Notes: generated by a model not told the origin, from the letters alone. DNA of 64,000 nucleotides from Patescibacteria group bacterium (GCA_028718605.1 JAQULM010000002.1:248001-312000); one strand, 5' to 3'. Shown: positions 23,971 to 32,545, counted from the first letter of the stretch. Translations and numbers: made by a program.

Positions 23971-25512
23971 TTACTCCGCCCTCACGGGTGCATCAACGCC
24001 TGGCTCAACATCAGGCTCTGTCTGGAGAACAGGCACACCGCCTCCCTGGTCAGCGCTCTCAAGCGTATCCTTGATAATCGGCACTACAACGCGTTCGCGG
24101 TAGAGAGTGCCATCGTCCGGCGCTTTCGTTACCGGAAATATAAATGCTGGCACGAGAAGCTCCTGGTACGTGCTCTCATTATAGTTGGTGGCGATAGTAT
24201 ACCCAATCGTCGGGCTCCCGAGCTCGATTTCAATGACATTTTCGGCCATGCTATCGCGGTATTCGAAGAGCCCGCCACGGTCGGCGACGGCGAGGATTTT
24301 CGAAACATCCTGTTCAGTATCATATGTGGAGCTGTCATACTGCTGACTGTACAGGCCGGTCACGCTTGAAACCTTTATGTCACGGAGATTGATCTCCACC
24401 GCGAGGCCGTTTACGTTGCCGTACAGGTCGTACACCCCCTTGCCATTAACCATGAGCGGATAGGTGACCGAGATAACGTCCGGGATATAAATGGCGGTGT
24501 CATTGGGCCGCACCATATACTCCTGCTTCCATTGCGCGGACACGAATGGGTCGCCGTACGCTGTGGCATTGATCCCGTGTTCTGCGATAAAATCATCGGC
24601 AATTTCAATTAACTCCGCATCGGCGGGCACATCAGACTGCGTGAGCTCTGGCATGTCTGCGCACATGCCGGTTGAGCACCCAATCACTGCTGATGATTTC
24701 CACGTCGACCAACCCCGGCTGATCGTGACGCCCCCATCGATCGGGCTCACCATGACGACGTACCTATCGTCATCCGACTGGGTCAGGATAAAACTCTGGA
24801 GTGTGCTGTCTGAAAACGATGAAAGGTTGATCAGGCCAAGGTTTGTTTTCTCAAACGCACTCGGCGACACTGATTCGGGCACCCGCTTGAGGACCGGGAG
24901 CTGTTTCCCCGGCACCGACAGCGCCGCGCCTTGATACACGTACCGGTAGCTCGTCATCGTCGGCATTGGCGCTACTCCCGGTTCGGTTCCTACGCTGTCA
25001 GATGCATATCTGCCGATGCCATACCCCGTACCGGCAGCATCCCGTTCCGCTGCCACCGCTGTGTCGGATGATTCCTCCGTATTGCTCTTCGCGGTCTGCG
25101 CGGTAAGCACGCCAAATGCATTGCTGCCAACTGCCTTAACCTCTGTATTCATGCGCTTCGTGCCATCAGCTGTAGTGTTACCAGCAGGCGTCCCGATATC
25201 ATCACGGAAAAACACCACCATGACAACCGCAACAATAGCCGCACCTGCGAGTGCATATCCGAGGTTGCGGAAACGAAACCAGCGTGTGCCGGCAATGCCG
25301 CGCGCGTCTTCCTTATCGATCGGCCGAAACTGCTGCGCGTGGGCGAGCAACTGTGCCCGCAATTGTGCGCGGAATGATTCATCGATCGTCGGCTGCGGCC
25401 GCGCTGCAGTAAATTTCGCGATAAGCTGCCGTAGTTTCACCTCGTGCTGCTGCAAACCCGGATCAATCTGGTAGAGTTCTTGCAATATTGATTGAATGTC
25501 CTTTTCGTTCAT
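23971..25512 (-). CDS. Probable membrane anti-sigma factor
   Basis: 513 aa. The start codon overlaps the stop of the ECF sigma gene (ATGA), so the two are translationally coupled, the classic arrangement of a sigma factor with its anti-sigma. Residues 1-85 would be the cytoplasmic sigma-binding part (helical, acidic and basic mix). One membrane span follows at about 89-106 (LGYALAGAAIVAVVMVVFF). The remaining 400 residues would be outside the cell and contain no repeat I recognise; the C-terminal 45 residues are Pro/Asp/Glu-rich. No zinc-binding anti-sigma motif (HxxxCxxC) is visible, so the assignment rests on topology and coupling. Confidence 0.65.
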   Translation of the reverse strand: MNEKDIQSILQELYQIDPGLQQHEVKLRQLIAKFTAARPQPTIDESFRAQLRAQLLAHAQQFRPIDKEDARGIAGTRWFRFRNLGYALAGAAIVAVVMVVFFRDDIGTPAGNTTADGTKRMNTEVKAVGSNAFGVLTAQTAKSNTEESSDTAVAAERDAAGTGYGIGRYASDSVGTEPGVAPMPTMTSYRYVYQGAALSVPGKQLPVLKRVPESVSPSAFEKTNLGLINLSSFSDSTLQSFILTQSDDDRYVVMVSPIDGGVTISRGWSTWKSSAVIGCSTGMCADMPELTQSDVPADAELIEIADDFIAEHGINATAYGDPFVSAQWKQEYMVRPNDTAIYIPDVISVTYPLMVNGKGVYDLYGNVNGLAVEINLRDIKVSSVTGLYSQQYDSSTYDTEQDVSKILAVADRGGLFEYRDSMAENVIEIELGSPTIGYTIATNYNESTYQELLVPAFIFPVTKAPDDGTLYRERVVVPIIKDTLESADQGGGVPVLQTEPDVEPGVDAPVRAE

Positions 25513-26078
25513 AGGTTACTGTTGTTAGTGATTAATATGATTCCAAGAGCCAGAAAAAATGCCATGTCCGCCCGCAATGCGTGGATTGCACGGGATACGA
25601 TCATCTTGCAGCTTCCCGCGCTCCGTCCGACGATGTTCGAGATTGCGTCATACGGCAGGTCGTCCCAGAAACGCATGATGAGGATCTCGCGCTGTTCCGG
25701 CTTGAGTTTTAGCAGGTACCCGTGCACGCGTTCCAGATTCGCCCGGACATCCATGTCCGATTCGATATCTTCATGCGACGACAATCCCCACACGCTTTCG
25801 ATATCCTCCGTCGGGTGCTGTGTCCGGTAAAAATCAATGACGGTATTCCTGGCAATGCGGTAGAGCCACGAGCTGAACGTTCCCCGCGACGGATCAAACG
25901 AAGCAATGTGCTCAAGCGCTTTAAAAAATACTTCGGACACCAGATCCTCGGCAGTTTCACGGTGTGTCGTGCGGTAGTATACGAAATTGTAAATTTTCTG
26001 CAGGTACAGGTCGTAGAGCACGGCGAAATGCTCCACGTCGCCTTTCCGGCAATATTCAAGCGCTTGCTGTTCGGTCAT
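25509..26078 (-). CDS. RNA polymerase ECF-type sigma factor
   Basis: 189 aa with sigma region 2 (HFAVLYDLYLQKIYNFVYYRT...ETAEDLVSEVFFKALEHI, then GTFSSWLYRIARNTVIDFYR) and region 4 (LKPEQREILIMRFWDDLPYDAISNIVGRSAGSCKMIVSRAIHALR). Regions 1 and 3 are absent, as expected of ECF factors, which direct polymerase to a small stress or envelope regulon under control of an anti-sigma. It overlaps the start of a single-span membrane protein by four bases. It follows the acyltransferase gene but is separated from it by a terminator-like hairpin. Confidence 0.92.
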   Translation of the reverse strand: MTEQQALEYCRKGDVEHFAVLYDLYLQKIYNFVYYRTTHRETAEDLVSEVFFKALEHIASFDPSRGTFSSWLYRIARNTVIDFYRTQHPTEDIESVWGLSSHEDIESDMDVRANLERVHGYLLKLKPEQREILIMRFWDDLPYDAISNIVGRSAGSCKMIVSRAIHALRADMAFFLALGIILITNNSNL

Positions 26079-26112
26079 AGGGGTATGGGTTCCTACTATG
26101 CTCTACGAATGG

Positions 26113-26156
26113 GTCGAGTAAAAGGTAACAACGCCTGCCTGAGCGGGGGTTGCTAC
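26113..26156 (-). terminator. Hairpin between acyltransferase and ECF sigma genes
   Basis: GTAACAAC (26125-26132) pairs with GTTGCTAC (26149-26156) with one mismatch, plus an inner GC stem. On the minus strand it is followed by CTTTTACT. Confidence 0.55.
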
Positions 26157-26185
26157 GCTAAAACTCAAAGCCCTCGTGTCGATTC

Positions 26186-26791
26186 TCAGGCTGGCGTCCC
26201 TGGCACTCCGCCGAGGTTCCGGATTTTCTGATAGAGCTCTGCGGTTGCTCGCTCATATGCTTGGCGTGGACATTCCTCCACAGCTGGCGGCGGCATGATA
26301 GGCTCGCCGATAGTAATCGTAACTGAACGGAACCGCCCGAAATGTAACGAAGTATTCGTTACTGGCCATATTGCGCCGGTACCGCTGATGTGGACCGGTA
26401 CAATCGGGGTTTGTGCTCGATGCGAAATGACGGCAACCCCCGTACGGAGCCGTTCGGTGCGGAACCGCGGGTGAACGTCGCCTTCCGGGAACAAACATAT
26501 GGTTTTCCCGCGCTCACACTCCTGTATACAACGATCGACGGCTGTACCGCCGTTATTTGGAACGGACTCGCCGATAAAATACACAAAAAAGCGAGGCAAT
26601 AATCTCTTCTGGAGCCGCGCTTCGGCAACAAACGAGATGCGCCGCCTAAATGCCCATACCAAGACAAGCGCGTCGAGCGTACTCTCATGGTTCGCCGCGA
26701 TAATGCACGGTCCGGCGGGGATGTTTTCTTTTCCAACAACGCTCCGCAGATACGGAGCAAACAGCGCATACCAATGCCAGGGGGTCTTCAT
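26186..26791 (-). CDS. plsC: 1-acyl-glycerol-3-phosphate acyltransferase family
   Basis: 201 aa, PlsC-type acyltransferase of phospholipid synthesis, membrane-associated on the inner face. Block I NHESTLD (34-40) is the catalytic His-X4-Asp motif; block II/III appears as LFPEGDVHPR (about 100-109), where FPEGTR is usual; block IV is PIVPVHISG (about 130-138). The family moves an acyl group onto lysophosphatidic acid. The exact substrate is uncertain because many Patescibacteria lack the rest of lipid synthesis and may remodel scavenged lipids. No lipid genes adjoin it. Confidence 0.85.
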   Translation of the reverse strand: MKTPWHWYALFAPYLRSVVGKENIPAGPCIIAANHESTLDALVLVWAFRRRISFVAEARLQKRLLPRFFVYFIGESVPNNGGTAVDRCIQECERGKTICLFPEGDVHPRFRTERLRTGVAVISHRAQTPIVPVHISGTGAIWPVTNTSLHFGRFRSVTITIGEPIMPPPAVEECPRQAYERATAELYQKIRNLGGVPGTPA

Positions 26792-26861
26792 GAGGAAAGG
26801 TTATTTTAAAAATAATACGTACATCATAGCAGATTGGCGCTCCTGCGGTCTACAGCGGGCC

Positions 26862-26909
26862 TACAAAAAGGAAGCCCCTGCGCAATCGGCACAGAAGCGC
26901 CAGCAAGGG
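26862..26909 (-). terminator. Probable terminator of the metallophosphoesterase gene
   Basis: GCCCCTGCGC (26873-26882) pairs imperfectly with GCGCCAGCAAGGGC (26896-26909). On the minus strand it is followed by TTCCTTTTTG. Confidence 0.5.
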
Positions 26910-26973
26910 CAGATCGAGCCAGAAATAGCGCCCCGTATCAAGAATGCTGTGCTATTAAAAGTTATGCCGTACA

Positions 26974-28098
26974 TTAATTACCGCTCGCTGGCCGAAAGGT
27001 GATTTCCACGATCTCCGACCGGGTTCCGGTGCGCAGCGGCGGACCCCACGTACCGACGCCGGTTGACGTATAGGAGTTGAATGTACCGTCCTGGTGCCAG
27101 CCAACATCGTATTCACGGTACATTGCTTTTGTGATGAATCCAAATGGCCACATCTGGCCTTTGTGTGTATGCCCGGAGATCACCAAATTAACACCCCGTG
27201 ACTTTATCTGTTCCATGATATCCCGCCGCGGTTCGTGGTATAGCACGATGCTCGGTTTATCCGGTTCAAGTTTCTGAAGCGCCGGACCAGCGTCGTGCTT
27301 TTTGCCGGGCAGCGGGTAGTCGATGCCGAGCACCTGGACGCCGTCAATATCCGCGACTTCATCACGCAGTATCGTGAATGGGGACTCCTTAAGCGCCGCA
27401 AACACGGTGTCGAGGCCGACGTACGTTTCATGATTGCCGATAATATAGTAGGATCCGAGCGACGCCTCCAAATCTTTGAATGGCGCAATCAATAAACCGA
27501 GCTGCTTCCCCGCGCCGTCATACACATCGCCAGTAACAAATACGATGTCGGGCTTCAGGCTGTTCACGCGATTGATTACCTTCCGCGCAAACTTGATATG
27601 GTGGATCGCGCCGAGATGCACATCAGACAGCTGCACCGCCGTCCTGCCGTCCCAGGAAGCGGGAAGATTCGGGATGGTAACGGTAATCCTTGTAATGCGG
27701 GGGGTTTGGGCGCTCCAAAAGCCGTATGCGGAATATCCGAGTGAAATGATGAGCAAGGCGATGGCAAATGGTGTCGCATTGAACCTGACGTGGAATGCAT
27801 TGGCAACGCCAACCGCAATCCACACAACGATCGTCGCGAGCATAATATTCCAGACAATGCCGAGCCAGGACGACGCGATAAAATACAGGTTCGATGTAAA
27901 AAAATTCTCCCGCCAGTGCACAAGGCCCATCGTTGCCATGAAACTAAGACTCAACACGAGCAACGTGATTAAAATCACCCGCTGAACGGGCTTGTTCGTA
28001 ATATTCAAAAACGACGTCCAGGAAGAATAGAGGACAAGGTGCCCGCCGACAAGCATGATGATTACGAGAGCTATAAAAACAATAATCATGGTTTTCAT
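26974..28098 (-). CDS. Membrane-bound calcineurin-like metallophosphoesterase
   Basis: 374 aa from the internal ATG at 28098 (an upstream ATG at 28113 is also possible). Residues 1-140 contain four or five membrane spans; the rest is a calcineurin-like phosphoesterase facing one side of the membrane. Metal ligands are visible in order: LSDVHLG (D, H), TGDVYDG (D), GNHE (N, H), an HEPR block (H) and SGHTHKGQ (H, H). This is the YkuE/YaeI-like group, some of which cleave UDP-diacylglucosamine, but the substrate here cannot be fixed. It is monocistronic on the minus strand. Confidence 0.88.
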   Translation of the reverse strand: MKTMIIVFIALVIIMLVGGHLVLYSSWTSFLNITNKPVQRVILITLLVLSLSFMATMGLVHWRENFFTSNLYFIASSWLGIVWNIMLATIVVWIAVGVANAFHVRFNATPFAIALLIISLGYSAYGFWSAQTPRITRITVTIPNLPASWDGRTAVQLSDVHLGAIHHIKFARKVINRVNSLKPDIVFVTGDVYDGAGKQLGLLIAPFKDLEASLGSYYIIGNHETYVGLDTVFAALKESPFTILRDEVADIDGVQVLGIDYPLPGKKHDAGPALQKLEPDKPSIVLYHEPRRDIMEQIKSRGVNLVISGHTHKGQMWPFGFITKAMYREYDVGWHQDGTFNSYTSTGVGTWGPPLRTGTRSEIVEITFRPASGN

Positions 28099-28147
28099 AT
28101 GTCCTTGCCTCATAGTATATTCTACGGCAGGAGAAAATGGAAATCGC

Positions 28148-28183
28148 AGAAATAATGAAGGCCCCCGTTACATGCGGAGGCCT
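28148..28183 (-). terminator. Terminator of the 37-aa membrane peptide gene
   Basis: AGGCCCCCG (28159-28167) pairs with CGGAGGCCT (28175-28183). On the minus strand it is followed by TCATTATTTCT. Confidence 0.6.
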
Positions 28184-28197
28184 GTCAGGCGTCCCAG

Positions 28198-28311
28198 TTA
28201 GGCAGATGTGCGCGATTTCCGCCACCGTGCAAGCACAAATGGCATCATAATCCATGCCAGGGGGACGACAATCATCACAATGATCAGCAAGATTTTTTTC
28301 TTTCGTGTCAC
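28198..28311 (-). CDS. Small single-span membrane protein, 37 aa
   Basis: A GTG start with GGAGG 5-9 nt upstream opens a 37-codon frame: a basic start (MTRKKK), a hydrophobic stretch of about 20 residues (ILLIIVMIVVPLAWIMMPFV), then a basic tail ARWRKSRTSA. The layout (positive-hydrophobic-positive), the good ribosome site and a terminator right after the stop support a real small membrane protein. Unknown role. It lies between the metallophosphoesterase and the surface-protein operon, on the same strand as both. Confidence 0.6.
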   Translation of the reverse strand: MTRKKKILLIIVMIVVPLAWIMMPFVLARWRKSRTSA

Positions 28312-28429
28312 GAACCCTCCGCGATTGAACCATTCCCTGCATCAATCACCACACAGTAGCCGATAGATGCTTGTTTGTCAACAAAAAAGCTGGCAAGAAT
28401 TCAGATACGCTGGTTTATGGCAATCCACC

Positions 28430-30751
28430 TCACGATTGCTGTGCGTTTTTCTTTTTGAGTATATACCACCGTAGCGCAAAACCAACGCCAGCTGCCGCAC
28501 CAACGGATGCGATGACGATAACGGGAACCGAGGACGGCTGTTCGGGAATGTTCTGTGGCAACTCAACGGTACCTTCAGTCGACGTACCGAGAACGGTGCC
28601 CTCGCGCGTGGTGGCCGCTTCTGGGGCAATGGCAATATCGCCCTCTCCCCTCGGCAGTATCCGCAACCCGGCATCTGTCTTATCAAGGACTCCGGTTATA
28701 GTAATGCCGGCGCCTGCCGTAACGTCTGGCTTTGCCATGCCGGTTTTCGCTTGAATATACGCTCGGATTGAATTCCCCTGTGAGTCAACAATATAGACGC
28801 TCCGGCCGCTCACGCTTTCAACTTCACCAGAAATAGTAATCAGATCGCCAATCATCGCTTCATTAATATCGCCGATCCCAACACGTTTAGGCGCGGAGCC
28901 GTTTGCACCATCTTCCCGCTCATCAACTGCGCTACTGCTCACCGGCGTTGCAGTTTTTTTGACGCTCCGTTCTTCGGTCTCGGCTTCTTCCTCGAGAGCA
29001 TCGGCATTCTCGGCACCGGGCGTCGGTTCGTCAGTCCAGTACCATCCGTCCGACGATGCCGTGCGGGCAAATGATAACCCTTCCTTGGCAGTTTCATACG
29101 AAACGCCGTTGATAATGCCGCCGTGCGGATCGATGAGGTAAACAGTTTCACGGTCATTATTCAGACTGATACGGCTCTCCGCGCGTTCCAAAAGAAAATA
29201 ATCATGCGCTGCGATCTTCGAACCGGGCGGGAATGAAAAATACACCTTTGAATCGGTTACCTGCCAACAGTCCAGCGAGACATCGCGGCTGCCCGCATTG
29301 TACAGTTCGATAAATTCGCACTCCTGGTCCGGACCGGTGCAATTCGGGAATAGCTCGCTGAAAATAACATCGTTTGAATAATCAAAATCGGTTACGGTTA
29401 CCGGCTCCTCAACTTCTGACTCGCCGCCATTGCCGTCCTGCACCAGCAATGTGACGGTGTATTTTCCCGCTTTCGGATACGAGTATTCAATTTCAACGCC
29501 ATTACCGTCACCTCCATCTCCAAAATTCCAGATATACTCAAGCGAATCCCCATCGGGGTCATCCGAATCGGCGGCACTAAACTGCACTGGCTGCCCGACT
29601 TTCGGCGATTCCTTATCGATTGAAATGATTGCTTCGGGCTGCTGGTTCGAAACGGTAAAAATATTCGCCTCTCCCGGCGTCGGCTGGTACGACCATGCCC
29701 ATTCACCGTCAACCAAACTATACGAACGCCCTTCAGCGCAGCCAGCGTAGGTTACTGAATCCAGTGCGTTTCCATTCGGCTGATACAGTGTAACGCCATC
29801 GGTTGAATTATTCAGCATAATGCCCGAAACGGACTTCGAAATCGTGAAAAAACCTCCGCCGGGAATAATCGTCGTACTGAAATCCTCCTTCACGATTGTA
29901 TAGCGCCGGGTACTCTGGTCACCGGCCTGCCAGCCTGCAACATCAACAGGCGTCGTGCCAGTATTGGCGAGCTCAATAAATTCAGCATCGTCGCTGCCTT
30001 CGGGATTCGGAAGCAATTCGGACAACGCGATTGCGGTGGAATACGCTGGGCTTGCCGGGGGCGCTGGAGGCTCCGAGGGCTCTGCGGGATCATCAGGCGC
30101 TTCCGGTTCGTCCGGAACTTCGATGTTCAAATATTCCTGTTCAGACGCTGCGTCCTGCGGTTCGGACACGTCCCGAATATTGAAATCCGCGGCGTTTTGA
30201 TCGGTGTCTTCCCCATTACCGAGATAGTAATGCGCTCCTCCCTCAACCATCGTTTCTGCCGTTGAATCAGCCTGCGCTTTGCGCTCCACGCTTTTATTCG
30301 GGCCAGGATTCGGGAGTGCCGCTCCCTCAAAAACCGACGCTGTACCAAAACCAACGGCGTCAACAACTTCTGCTGCGGCATCGAGGAGCAGGACTGTATT
30401 ATTGTCAGCGATCGAGGTGGTGGTCGAGTAGTACAAATCAGGCTGTACACTGCCGAGGTACCCGGCAGGGTGCGCAACCAGTACGAAGGAATGTGCAGGA
30501 ATGGAGCGGTCCCCAAACGTATCGACCAGAATATATTCCGTTCCCGAGGCTGTCTTTTTAATCAGCTGCCAACCATCGACACTCACCGCACCATCCATCG
30601 GATTGTACAACTCGATAAACTCGTCCGTTGTCTTCCCGCTGCCGCCGGTTATTTGCACCTCGCTGATGACGATGTGGTCCACGGTTATTGCGTCACTAAT
30701 AAACGGCCACGCGAAAAGCATCGCGATGAGGACAAACAGGAACTTTTTCAT
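28430..30751 (-). CDS. Surface protein with lamin-tail and PKD domains
   Basis: 773 aa, exported and anchored at its C-terminus. Signal peptide at 1-21 (FLFVLIAMLFAWPFISDA). Lamin-tail domains at about 22-130, about 240-370 and about 460-590, each with the ISEV/LSELLPN...DEFIELYN/EFIELANTG pattern and a GWQ or CWQ strand; Pro/Ser/Glu-rich linker near 205-235. A PKD domain lies at about 380-455 (WNFGDGG...YSYPKAGKYTVTLLVQDGNGG). An OB-like domain follows at about 635-715, and a C-terminal span at about 745-765 with a Lys tail. Such proteins bind nucleic acid, polysaccharide or other cells at the surface; here the role is unknown. It is translationally coupled (ATGA) to the four-helix-bundle gene upstream. 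Confidence 0.88.
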   Translation of the reverse strand: MKKFLFVLIAMLFAWPFISDAITVDHIVISEVQITGGSGKTTDEFIELYNPMDGAVSVDGWQLIKKTASGTEYILVDTFGDRSIPAHSFVLVAHPAGYLGSVQPDLYYSTTTSIADNNTVLLLDAAAEVVDAVGFGTASVFEGAALPNPGPNKSVERKAQADSTAETMVEGGAHYYLGNGEDTDQNAADFNIRDVSEPQDAASEQEYLNIEVPDEPEAPDDPAEPSEPPAPPASPAYSTAIALSELLPNPEGSDDAEFIELANTGTTPVDVAGWQAGDQSTRRYTIVKEDFSTTIIPGGGFFTISKSVSGIMLNNSTDGVTLYQPNGNALDSVTYAGCAEGRSYSLVDGEWAWSYQPTPGEANIFTVSNQQPEAIISIDKESPKVGQPVQFSAADSDDPDGDSLEYIWNFGDGGDGNGVEIEYSYPKAGKYTVTLLVQDGNGGESEVEEPVTVTDFDYSNDVIFSELFPNCTGPDQECEFIELYNAGSRDVSLDCWQVTDSKVYFSFPPGSKIAAHDYFLLERAESRISLNNDRETVYLIDPHGGIINGVSYETAKEGLSFARTASSDGWYWTDEPTPGAENADALEEEAETEERSVKKTATPVSSSAVDEREDGANGSAPKRVGIGDINEAMIGDLITISGEVESVSGRSVYIVDSQGNSIRAYIQAKTGMAKPDVTAGAGITITGVLDKTDAGLRILPRGEGDIAIAPEAATTREGTVLGTSTEGTVELPQNIPEQPSSVPVIVIASVGAAAGVGFALRWYILKKKNAQQS

Positions 30752-31194
30752 ATATCTTTACGGTCAGTGTTTGAGGTGTCGCCGCCGGTATCGGCATACG
30801 GTTGCGTTCTGCGGCGATTTGTAAATGTATCCCATGCAATTGCCAAATTGAATAATTGCCGTGCAGATTTATCATATTCATTAATAAGCTTTTCACATAC
30901 CGTTGTCTCAATTTGGTAAATATCTCGAATTTGTTCAAGGCTGACGACACATTCATTGCACTCAGCCATTGCGTCGTCGATATATTTCTGAAAACCACGC
31001 TTCTGATGTTTTTTGGCATACCCTTCCGCAACTAACCGGGGTGCTGCTTTACTTGACCTGCTGAGCTGATCTTTGAGGTCAAATTTTTCACATCCTGGCA
31101 ATTGTGGAATTACCACGGTCATCACTTCGATGCATGCGGTATATAAATTTCTAAATACCTCTAAATCCTTAAAACTTTTAATTGGACTACTCAT
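30748..31194 (-). CDS. Four-helix bundle protein (23S IVS-type / S23 family)
   Basis: 148 aa from the ATG at 31194; a TTG 15 nt upstream is an alternative. It has the family pattern: FKDLEVFRNLYTACIEVMTVV, then QLSRSSKAAPRLVAEGYA, FQKYIDDAMAECNECVVSLEQIRDI and a final helix. The family was first found encoded inside intervening sequences of 23S rRNA genes and forms a pentameric ring; its cellular role is unclear. Here it lies 12.7 kb from a 23S gene that itself carries a helix-45 insertion. Its stop overlaps the start of the surface protein (ATGA). The C-terminal 25 residues are polar and probably disordered. Confidence 0.85.
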   Translation of the reverse strand: MSSPIKSFKDLEVFRNLYTACIEVMTVVIPQLPGCEKFDLKDQLSRSSKAAPRLVAEGYAKKHQKRGFQKYIDDAMAECNECVVSLEQIRDIYQIETTVCEKLINEYDKSARQLFNLAIAWDTFTNRRRTQPYADTGGDTSNTDRKDI

Positions 31195-31256
31195 ATGTTG
31201 TTTACACAATCTTTAGCGATACCGGCAGCCCCAACGCCACCGCAAACGAACCTGAC

Positions 31257-31341
31257 ATTCACTCCCTCCCTCCCCAGCCCTGCCGAAAACCTTCCCCGTA
31301 AACGGCCAGGCCGGGAGGGGAAGGAGTGAAAAATCACTCCT
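31257..31341 (-). terminator. Inverted repeats after ssb
   Basis: AAGGAGTGA-AAAA-TCACTCCTT (31320-31341) is a perfect 9-bp hairpin straddling the ssb stop codon. It sits at one end of a larger imperfect inverted repeat (CACTCCCTCCCTCCCC near 31259 with GGGAGGGGAAGGAGTG near 31314-31329). It probably ends the ssb transcript, though the T-run is weak. Confidence 0.5.
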
Positions 31342-31759
31342 TGTCCTCCACGGACACCTTGTCCATGTCAATCTCCTCGACAACTACCTCGTCATTTACC
31401 TTCTCGGGAGTTGCTGAGCTCGCGTGTTTCGCCCCGCCGAGCATGATGAGGTTCTGCGCGATGATTTCAGTCGTGCTGCGCTTCACGCCGTCCTTGCCTG
31501 CCCACGAACGGTTGTGCAGCCGGCCGTCGATGTACACGCGGTCGCCCTTTTTCAGGTACTGGCCGACGACATCGCCGAGCTTGCCCCATGCGATGAGGCT
31601 GTGAAAGTCCGTTGTCTTCTGCTTCTTCTTCGACTTGAGATCGCGCCACGTGTAGTCAGTCGCCACACGGAACGAAGCGACAGACTGGCCTGACGGGAGC
31701 GAACGGAGCACTGGATCCGCGACCAGGTTGCCGATCAGCTCTGCCTTGTTGAGATTCAT
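31334..31759 (-). CDS. ssb: Single-stranded DNA-binding protein
   Basis: 141 aa from ATG 31759, chosen over an upstream in-frame ATG (31789) because AAAGG lies 11-15 nt before it and the family starts MNLNKAELIGNLVADP. OB-fold with the SSB signature (SLPSGQSVASFRVATDYTWRD...TDFHSLIAWGKLGDVVGQYLKKGDRVYIDGRLHNRSW) at residues 1-105. It coats single-stranded DNA during replication and repair. The C-terminal tail is acidic (EEIDMDKVSVEDKE) but lacks the usual DDIPF end that recruits partner proteins. Monocistronic. Confidence 0.95.
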   Translation of the reverse strand: MNLNKAELIGNLVADPVLRSLPSGQSVASFRVATDYTWRDLKSKKKQKTTDFHSLIAWGKLGDVVGQYLKKGDRVYIDGRLHNRSWAGKDGVKRSTTEIIAQNLIMLGGAKHASSATPEKVNDEVVVEEIDMDKVSVEDKE

Positions 31760-31909
31760 ACGACGATACCTTTCTTGGTTACCTGCCATGCACCGTGCAC
31801 GACCGTTTCAGTAAAACGCGCTACACTCGTGAGGGGCCCCGCAGCGCATGAAAACGTGCATGCATAGTTTTGGCTTATATTAGATAAAGAACGATTTATT
31901 TAATCTGCC

Positions 31910-31937
31910 TTGACAGTATTTGTAAAATGGGTAGAAT
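31910..31937 (+). promoter_or_regulatory. Promoter of the RNA at 31944
   Basis: TTGACA (31910-31915), 16-nt spacer, TAGAAT (31932-31937). Confidence 0.65.
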
Positions 31938-31943
31938 ATAAAA

Positions 31944-32103
31944 CAGCTCTAGAAAAAAGGCGTTACTGACTTTGCAGGCTCTGCTATCCGAAACCCCTCG
32001 TAACCCGAGGTTGCTAAAGATGGTAGAGAAAAGTAGCGTTTATATTTCTACGTTATTCGAGCTCCAAACTGACGACCGAACCCTCATGCTAAGGTCGTTT
32101 TTT
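31944..32103 (+). ncRNA. Candidate small RNA, about 160 nt
   Basis: Between a good sigma-70 promoter and an intrinsic terminator (ACGACC at 32072-32077 with GGTCGT at 32093-32098, then T6). Inside are a CCTCG/CGAGG stem (about 31997-32010) and a weaker stem further on (GTAGA/TCTAC). There is no ribosome site ahead of an AUG and no protein-like frame. The genes downstream are on the opposite strand, so it is not a leader. Family unknown. Confidence 0.55.
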
Positions 32104-32197
32104 GGTTATACGAAAAACATCCGGCGCGTGATCGGGATACGGAAAGACCCACGTTATCTCCGTACTAGAACGTCACGACATTCCACCGTCCATGGCT

Positions 32198-32524
32198 TTA
32201 CTCTTTTCGATCATTCAACGGGCGATTTTGGTTTACGTTTTCGTTTGGTATTTTTCGATACTTGTTTTCTAACTTATTGAACATCAAGATGCCCCCGAAA
32301 TACAATGCGAGCATTCCAATCAATCGAGGAATGCTATTGAGGTACCTGAACTGGTAATTCATGATGAGCATGATTACGAATATATAATTGAATAGCGCCT
32401 CAAACGAAATCACCCGTGCTAATTTAAAATTACTAACACGCATCGGTTTTCTGACTCGGAAAAACAAAGCAACGATCGTGGCGACCGACAGGACTATAGT
32501 CCAAATCTCAATATACATGTCCAT
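32198..32524 (-). CDS. Small membrane protein, 108 aa
   Basis: Three membrane spans: about 4-22 (YIEIWTIVLSVATIVALFF), about 45-63 (ALFNYIFVIMLIMNYQF) and about 68-85 (LIGMLALYFGGILMF), followed by a polar tail. No recognised family. It is the last of three consecutive minus-strand genes for small membrane proteins (87, 92 and 108 aa) with gaps of 11 and 21 nt. The three are more AT-rich than their neighbours and probably form one operon and perhaps one complex. Confidence 0.65.
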   Translation of the reverse strand: MDMYIEIWTIVLSVATIVALFFRVRKPMRVSNFKLARVISFEALFNYIFVIMLIMNYQFRYLNSIPRLIGMLALYFGGILMFNKLENKYRKIPNENVNQNRPLNDRKE

Positions 32525-32545
32525 AGATAAATGATCAGTGAATTA

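Larger units (their letters stand above)
31760..32197. other. Intergenic region holding a candidate RNA gene
   Basis: No convincing protein frame. The stretch holds a promoter at 31910-31937, a likely RNA to 32103 and, beyond its terminator, about 95 nt of plain sequence up to the end of the minus-strand membrane protein gene. Confidence 0.5.

Noticed and set aside
31972..32280. 102-codon plus-strand frame starting at TTG
   Set aside because: It runs through the candidate RNA and its terminator, has no ribosome site and overlaps a better membrane-protein gene on the other strand.
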